Part shown: one piece after another, positions 56,964-64,000 of the stretch | Layout: every line of letters starts with the position of its first letter | Numbering within the stretch: position 1 is the stretch's first letter | Assembly (NCBI RefSeq): GCF_012489685.1 | Contig: NC_080046.1 | Location: forward strand, 65,177,984 to 65,241,983 | Source of the DNA: Lotus japonicus | Taxonomy: Eukaryota > Streptophyta > Magnoliopsida > Fabales > Fabaceae | Length of the DNA stretch: 64,000 nt | Direction: 5' to 3' | Notes under the pieces: generated by a model | The model's database searches: none | The model's input: the letters and a program-made list of their open reading frames with translations, nothing else | What the model was told of the DNA's origin: nothing | Program-made: the position numbers and the translations under genes

Positions 56964-58517
56964 AAACTATCCTAAATACCCAAGTACATGACATGTTTCT
57001 GGATCATTTGAGTCTGTCCATGTGTCATGACCACAGTTCTCTAATAAGAAGTATGTTATTATGTACTAGAGATCCAAGCCGTGTATACTGTATACTTAAT
57101 CTTCTTTTTGTTTTGGTTTGACTGAGATTGTCTTTCACTGCTTGTTTAAAACTTGAATTTGCTTTGTTTGGGAGTGAATTGAGGGAGCAGAATCAAAGAA
57201 TGAAAAATGAAAGGTAGAATTTCAAATGTTTTTTAGATGTGAATCAATCGGGAAGAATAAAAATGCAAAAAAATGTCATTTGGGACAGTAACAGAGGGTT
57301 GTATTTTGCTTCTATAACTGTCAATGTTAACAGAATTGTTATGAAATCTACTTCTCTTCTAAAAGTATGGATAATATGAAAACTTATGTAGATTATTGTA
57401 TGTGTGTATGTTTATGAGTGGCAAATTGACAATGGCTACATCAGAAGAATTTGAGTCCTCACTGTGTTATATTATGAGGTCTTTTAAGTTATTTCATAGG
57501 TTGTCTGCTGAATTCTCTATATACATAGTACTTTGAGCTATTTCAGGAGATAAGGTTCTGGTTATCTATGAAACTACCGGTGACCTACACCTTTGCCATG
57601 GATCACTTCCTGAAGGAACAATTGAACCATTAATGAACTTGAAATTGCTCTTAAAATATAGTGATCTCTTCATAGCTGTGCTCCATGGATGGTAATCGCT
57701 GCCATTCAAAGGATTGGAAGCCATGTAGCTCTTGAATTCTCACCTGGATGTAGATAGTAAGGGCTTCAGAGATTTTGTGGGGAATCTTTTAGCAATGGTG
57801 TGTGATTAAGGGAAAAGTTTATACCGGCCAAGTCCTCTATTGTAGTGGTCTGATAGAGCTTTCATGAAGGATGGAAAGAAATGAGAATGTTTTGAATGAG
57901 GAGGATTGGACATGCAAAGGAATTCCTTGATTCACCCTAAAACGATGGAATTATGCACAAAAGTGAAAACTAGCAATATGATTTCATTCAATTGTTAACT
58001 GAGTTTATATACAAGTGAAATGTGAAAATTATGAGCTACTCACTAGCTAATTAACTTGTTAAGTATCTAACTTTGAACTATATAAATAAGCCGATTTCAT
58101 AAATGCAAATTTATGTTTAGCTATATATAGTATCCTATATTATACACATTAAATTTTAGATAAACTAGACATTCATGTGTTATGAGTGTATGAAATATAC
58201 AGTTGATATTTTATTTTGAATGCTACAATTGACATTCACTTATCTTTTAAGAAGTACTATATCATATGTTATTATTCAATGAAATTGAAATAAACTTTTA
58301 TTTTTCTTGAATTGAAACAGAAGTTGAAATAAGTTGATAATGAACCATATAAAATATTATTATTTTGAGAAATTATGATATGGTGGCAAGATCTGATTGG
58401 TCCAGCATGTGTGTGAATTATTAAACAACAACGTGAACTCTCTTTCACTTGCAGCGCCGTTGAAAGCTTGTGGAGAGTCAAAGCTAATCAGTTCAGTTCA
58501 GTTCATCGCCGATTAAG
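56964..58517. other. Intergenic
   Basis: 3' UTR of the oxidoreductase to ~57150, then unannotated AT-rich DNA. The last ~80 bp before 58517 are the likely 5' UTR exon of the DUF300 gene, ending in AAG|GTGAG; its leader intron ends at TTTTGCAG (58797). Confidence 0.5.
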
Positions 58518-58826
58518 GTGAGTTTCGTTTCGTGCTTTCAATCTTCAACTTCCTCTCCATCGGAAAATCATCTTATTCTTCTTGTTTCCTTTCAAATTGA
58601 AGTGTTCCTTGTTTTCTGTAAATTTCGATAAGAGCTAGGTTGTTATGAAACAAACAGACAAACATGTTTTTGTCTTGGCGGCGAAACCAGAAGAACCCTT
58701 AAGCTTCTTCTTATTGTGATGAATTGAACTGTGGAGCTGATTTTTCAGTGCCTCCTTTCAAAGGGTTTGTCTAATTTTCACTGAATTTCTTTTGCAGGCT
58801 CAGAGATTTAAGCATTTCATATCAGG

Positions 58827-60806
58827 ATGGATCTAAGTAAAATGAATCCTAGGCAGCTCACTACGGTGGGATCGGCGTTTGGCGCTATGCTTTCGATGCA
58901 TTTCACCACACAGTTACTGTCTCAGCATCTCTTCTATTGGAAGAACCCCAAAGAGCAAAGGGCTATTATCATTATCATCCTCATGGCTCCTATCTATGCA
59001 GTTGTCTCCTTTGTGGGACTGTTGGATATTGAAGGAAGCAAGGAGTTTTTCACTTTTTTGGAGTCTGTTAAAGAATGCTATGAAGCTCTTGTCATTGCTA
59101 AGTTTTTGGCTTTGATGTATAGTTACTTGAACATATCAATTAGTAAAAACATTGTGCCTGATGAGATTAAAGGCAGAGAAATTCACCACTCTTTTCCAAT
59201 GACCCTTTTTCAGGTATGGCATAGTTTTGCACAGTTAGAATTGTTGTCAAAATTTGCGGAGAATTGAATATTCATAAAGCTTTTGCGTGATGGATGTGTT
59301 AGCTTGTTCTGCTTACATGTAGCTTTTCTTTTCAGTTACATATCTATGTGTGATTGTGTTAAGACTTGTATTGACAATTGTGTAAATTGATATTATGCAG
59401 CCTCATACTGTTCGGTTGAACCACCATACTCTGAAGCTTCTAAAATATTGGACATGGCAGTTTGTTGTCGTCCGCCCCGTGTGCTCCATTTTGATGATTC
59501 TGTTACAGCTAATTGGTCTATATCCAACTTGGTTGAGCTGGACATTCACCATCATTCTCAACATTTCTGTGTCATTGGCCTTGTATTCTCTGGTGATCTT
59601 TTACCATGTGTTTGCTAAAGAACTTGCTCCACACAAACCTCTTGCGAAATTTCTGTGCATCAAGGGAATTGTTTTCTTCTGCTTTTGGCAGGTAAATTTA
59701 TTATCCTTTATGTTGTCATCAGGTAACCTGAGTTCAATGATCATCTATAAAGACATTGATTAGAAAACCAGCTTAGATCACAAACTGTTAGAGTAAGATA
59801 AGAACTAAAATTTGAACTACTGATTTTGCTGAACTTACAATTTTGGCTGATATAGTGCTTCGTTTACATGCAGAATAGTCTTGACTTTACATATAGTATC
59901 AAAGCAAAAAACTTAGAACATCTAGTGGTTCTCAACTTTAATTCCTTTGTTTATTTTAATATTTTGTTCTCATAGCTTCTTCCTATTTGTTTTTTGCATT
60001 AAAACAGTAAATTATACCAAAAATTGTTATTCCGGGACTATAACCTCCTATTCCGTTGTAGTTTTGGGAATCTTTGTATTCAATACTTTGCTAGTGAAAG
60101 AGCTCTGTCATTCACAGATAAAGTAAATCTGCGTGATCTTAAAATCTGTGGAGACCAATGATGACAAAAGATTTAATTAGTACAAGTTGATTTCTAGTTT
60201 TCTACTTATGTTAAGTCGAAACTGTAACTGTTTGCTGAATTATTTGGGATTCCCTTTAGAAATTAAGTGTCTTACTTTTGCCTCAAACTTTTAAACCCTA
60301 TGTAGTTGTGAATTTTTATTTTTGGTATCCTACCAATTACATACTTACATTCTATTAAGAATTTTCTGATTTCAGGGTCTTTCCTATATGCCATTGCCAG
60401 TTACATGTTGTCATAGACTAACATGGGTTTATAATTTCACGCTTCAATTCCCTTGAGTCATCCATTTCTCTCTTAAATTTTCCTTTTATTATTTTTTCTT
60501 GTCCTGACTGCTGAATCATCCTTCATATACAATAGCGCCATCATCTGGAGCCGTGTCTGTGATAATAATGAACATCCTTTCTTTGGCCATATGCAGGGAA
60601 TGGTTCTCGATGGTTTAGCATCATTTGGCATCCTTCAATCTCTTCCTTATAAATTAGACGTGGAGCACGTTGAGGAAGCAATGCAGAATATGTTGGTAAT
60701 CATAGAGATGGTTGTCTTTTCTGTTCTTCAGCAGTATGCTTATCATGTCGCACCATACAGTGGAGAAGTTGAAAAAATGCTTAAACAAAACAAGAAGAAT
60801 GAATGA
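58827..60806 (+). CDS. DUF300 / TMEM184-LAZ1-like multi-pass membrane protein
   Basis: Three coding exons: 58827-59213, 59401-59691 and 60597-60806. Sum 888 nt, 295 aa, phase 0 at both joins. A leader intron (58518-58797) precedes the ATG. About seven membrane helices. Family marks: HFTTQLLSQHLFYWKNPKEQ (helix 1 and first loop), RAIIIIILMAPIYAVVSFVG, ECYEALVIAKFLALMYSYL, FPMTLFQPHTVRLNHHTLKL, HKPLAKFLCIKGIVFFCFWQ and GMVLDGLASFG. DUF300 proteins (Ost-alpha/TMEM184 group) include Arabidopsis LAZ1 and its homologues, linked to vacuolar and brassinosteroid trafficking. This one has a short C-terminal tail after helix 7 (KMLKQNKKNE), like the short members rather than the long-tailed LAZ1. Confidence 0.92.
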
Positions 60807-63800
60807 TATGGTCAAAAGATGAAAAGGCAGGCTATAGCGATGTATTTAGGAGTTACTCACCTTGGCGGTATAAACATGTAAACATTGATACCAAGTAGAT
60901 GTGTCGTTTCTATGAAGAATATCAGTTTATTGTATAAGGCCACCTTTCCACCACCACTACTCCTTCTTGGTTGCTGTATTTTCCCAATCTTCTAATGGAA
61001 CTTAGCTCTTGTTTCGTTACTGGCTATCCACTATCTAGTGGCTGGTGATTTTCTTAGGATGATTATTTATGATTACTGTGTCACATACGTTTACGGTTTA
61101 AATCAAGGGAATGATTGGTCAATTATTTTACTCTAGCGACTAGCGCGAGTTCATGCATGCTCTGTATTTAGTATTGCATTGTGTTTTATGCTGATTTTTG
61201 CATACAAATGGTGGTTTCTCAAGTTCTCAATTTTTGCATTTGAAGTTCTTTAATATGATAAATCTAATTTAGATGACCCCGGCAGTTTGGCTTCTTCACT
61301 GAAAGTTCCCCAGATTTTAGAGGGAAGCAAGATTAGATTCTGGCTTTAACTATCATTTTTCTTCTGTAATCTCAGTTAATTTTTGCAATCAAAATTTTTA
61401 CAATCAAAACCTCCGGTCCTATTTATAAGCATGAAAGAGAAGAAAAATCTTAGTCCTTTTTATAAAACTCAAATGAAAGTTTGAGCATTAATTATTTTTT
61501 CCAATGATACCCTTATTAATTCTAACTTGTAGAATGTGTCTCATTAATTATTTTCTCTCTTTCCCACTTTCCAACACGAATAACAAAGAGTAATTTTGGA
61601 AGTTTATTTTGATTCAAGACAAATTTAATGCATTTTATCTAGTTTTACTACATTTCTTAAATTATGTGAATTTTTTTTGTTATTACTTATAAATAGGACC
61701 GGAGGGAGTAATATCTTAAAAGGGGACCAATCCCTTCTTAATCCTGCTGCACTTTTTACCCTTTGCAAATAAAGGTCACAACTCTTTTTTATCATTGCTT
61801 GAAATTCATATAATATAAAGTAGTATATTGGTATCCTTCCTCTTATCTCAAATTGTGGTATAGATTCAACACAATAACCAACTTCTCAGGAACAAATTAG
61901 AAAATTGGACACGTCTACCAAACAAAGCTATTGAGCTACACCTGATTGAGGTTCTCAACATTCTACTAATTACTTTTTGGTTGTATCAAGGTATGTCCAC
62001 AATCGGCATACATAAAACTAATTCTCTCGAGACTCTAAAATAACATTAAGTGAGTATGAAATCTACGTGTTGATTACTTGATGGACAGCAAAGCCTAACC
62101 TCTGTGTTCTTTGGAGCTATGCTGCTATGGACGCCGCATAGACACGGATTAATTACATACTCCACACAAAGTGTACCCGTATTCTACTCTTTTGAATTGA
62201 CTTCATAATCATACGTGAGTACTAACCGTTACCGTTAAACTACCTTATCCTTAATCTTGCTCCTTCCTTTTTAGTCTCTTAACTACCAATCTCATGTTCG
62301 TCCTACTTTCTTATCATCAAAACCAAACAGTCAAAAATAAACCAAACAGACTCATGTACGTCTTTTTAATGATATCTGTATTTAGCACCACAACTATACA
62401 AACTGCCAAATATATCAGTTTAACGGTACCAACTGCAACTATTCTACTACAAGCCAGCCAGCTAAAACAGTTAAATTAAGTAACACTGGGCCCGGCCTAC
62501 ACATTATCTATACACGTGTCCTCCTTTGACTGTTGACTCATGGAAACCTTGACTTGTGTTTTTCTTATCTTTATCCTCTTGCTTGGGTGTGGTCGAATAA
62601 TATTACTCAGTTGTGGAGTTCATCAATGCCTACACCTGTTTGAATTACCATGCTTAAACTGCTGCTTAAATCTCTTTTAATTAACTAAATATAATAAAAT
62701 TTCACATCACAGTTTTACAAGCTCCCAAGTTTAAGAAGTTCGAAACTTATGGATGAAAAAATCAATCAGCTGGAAGATTAATTAACCATGTCAGAATATG
62801 TATGTTCGCGGCTCGAACGTGATACTTGTCTTATACCCAATCAAATGTTTCCTTGACCTTGCCAGCAGTAGAGGTTTGATGGATGACACTTGAGTTTTTG
62901 TCTGGACTTTTTGATGCAATTGCAAGGCACTTTCGTCCTTCCGACCAACACATAAGAGTCAATTTTATGGATCAATTTTAAGAAAGCTCTGAAATTAATA
63001 GCTTTTTTGTATTTTTCTTGAGCCGACCATTTTATCTCTTAACTAGAAGCACCAGGTGGTAGAGTTGAGAAGTGTGCCTTAACAAGTGGGTAATTGCATG
63101 GATATCAAAGATCCGGATCAACTTGTGGTGCGTATATTCCATCCAGAAACTCCTCAATTAGCGGTTTGAAAACTCCAAATTCAGATTTTGCATTTAATCC
63201 GAGTGTCATTGTCAATCAGTTAAAATCTACTTTGCTTCTCGGATATTGTAGAAAATTAAAAAGTTCAAAAACCACATAATATAAAGGTTAGTGTAAACAT
63301 TAGCATTCACTTCATTATTCAAAATAAAAAGTAAAAGATATTTCTTATGAATTGAGATAAATAATCGCTTTCATTCCACTAAAGAGTATTCAATTAACAT
63401 ACATTAAGAGATTCTAAATAAACCATTACACCTAGGCAGTAAATCGAATAGCTAAGAATACGTATGGAAATGTTGCCATCCTATAACTTCCTAGCCAATG
63501 GGATGTTATTTCATACCAAATTTGAAATCTCTATCTCAAGAATTTTTTCTGGTTACAAGAGGAAAGCCTATCTCAGGAATTTGGATAGCTCTTGCCAAAT
63601 TTTTTGATCCTTTCAAGAAAAAAAATGGTTGAGATTACAAATTCATTCCCACTGTGAGATAGAGAAATTGGAGATATAATGAGTGATATTATAAAACAAA
63701 ACAAAAAAGAAATTGAAAAGAAAAATAAGTGGAAATGAAATTTGAAATAATTGACAAACATAGATATTTAATCAAAGCTTTTCAGACTCATGAAATAATC

Positions 63801-64000
63801 TCAATCTTTTAACTGTCACTAATTTATGTGACTGGAATTTATCCACCCTAATATATGAAAACCTATTATTTATACTTGTCAAGACAAGACCTTTCTCTTG
63901 TTTTTTATTTTTTATTTTTCAAAGTTAAAGATGGCCGACGCGTGTGACCTTAATATCCACCCATGACTAATTAGGTAATTAATGAGTAAGAATATGATAT
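60807..64000. other. Intergenic to window end
   Basis: 3' UTR of the DUF300 gene to ~61000. A Stowaway-like MITE lies at 61411-61708. The rest is AT-rich with no supported gene; open stretches are short and not codon-like. Confidence 0.5.
61411..61708. mobile_element. Stowaway-like MITE
   Basis: Left CTCCGGTCCTATTTATAAGC, right CTTATAAATAGGACCGGAGGGAG followed by TA. The first bases of the left end are lost. Confidence 0.75.

Noticed and set aside
62294..63761. Short frames near the right end
   Set aside because: 60-62 codons, AT-driven composition, no motif, no promoter or splice context.

Overview
This is plant nuclear DNA from a dicot, most likely a legume. The evidence is AT-rich intergenic DNA, GT-AG introns with U/T-rich acceptors, plant-only families (an LHT8-like transporter, DUF707, a plant-type S1/P1 nuclease, a plant serpin with a GTEAAAAT hinge) and dense small transposons (TRIMs, hAT, Tourist, Stowaway and MULE MITEs, tRNA-derived SINEs, LINE pieces). 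The species cannot be fixed from the sequence. Gene models were assembled by hand: exon joins were accepted only when splice sites, codon phase and family sequence agreed.

Layout. 0-7 kb, minus strand: a secreted glycine/cysteine-rich protein (1110-1574) and a three-exon PAP-phosphatase (HAL2-like, 3384-6951). 7-10.9 kb: LINE RNase H debris and a small unrecognised 58-aa gene (9138-9314). 10.9-15 kb, minus: a five-exon LHT8-like amino-acid transporter whose last intron holds a three-LTR TRIM. 18.1-20.3 kb, minus: a nine-exon S1/P1 nuclease broken by one extra A. 20.7-21.2 kb: a small hAT with a SINE inside it. 21.6-22.1 kb, plus: ribosomal protein L26. 22-29.4 kb: RPL26 3' flank, duplicated blocks, MITEs and a plastid-protein-like ORF (25917-26423, minus). 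29.4-31.5 kb: LINE and hAT insertions in a gene-leader-like sequence. 34.4-36.3 kb, plus: an EIF1AD-type eIF1A/S1-like RNA-binding protein. 36.5-46 kb: a second copy of the RPL26 3'-flank blocks and many transposons, including a 1.28-kb hAT. 46-52.2 kb: gene debris, namely an unknown coding relic, a minisatellite, a ~570-bp-arm inverted repeat, a DUF707 gene that is clearly cut at its 3' end and probably lacks its 5' end, and a serpin C-terminal half. 53.1-53.6 kb: a second TRIM. 54.3-57 kb, plus: a six-exon quinone oxidoreductase. 58.5-60.8 kb, plus: a three-exon DUF300/TMEM184-LAZ1-like membrane protein. 60.8-64 kb: no gene seen.

The genes are unrelated housekeeping or family genes with no shared pathway. 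The window is most informative as a record of transposition. Nine insertions have target-site duplications that can be read directly, one with its unoccupied paralogous site in the same window. The strongest unusual features are the TRIM in the transporter intron (outer LTRs identical, middle LTR diverged), the long hairpin-forming inverted repeat beside the truncated DUF707 gene, the single-base nuclease frameshift, and several 'retroposon footprints' only 14-23 nt long. I saw no convincing new multi-gene system.
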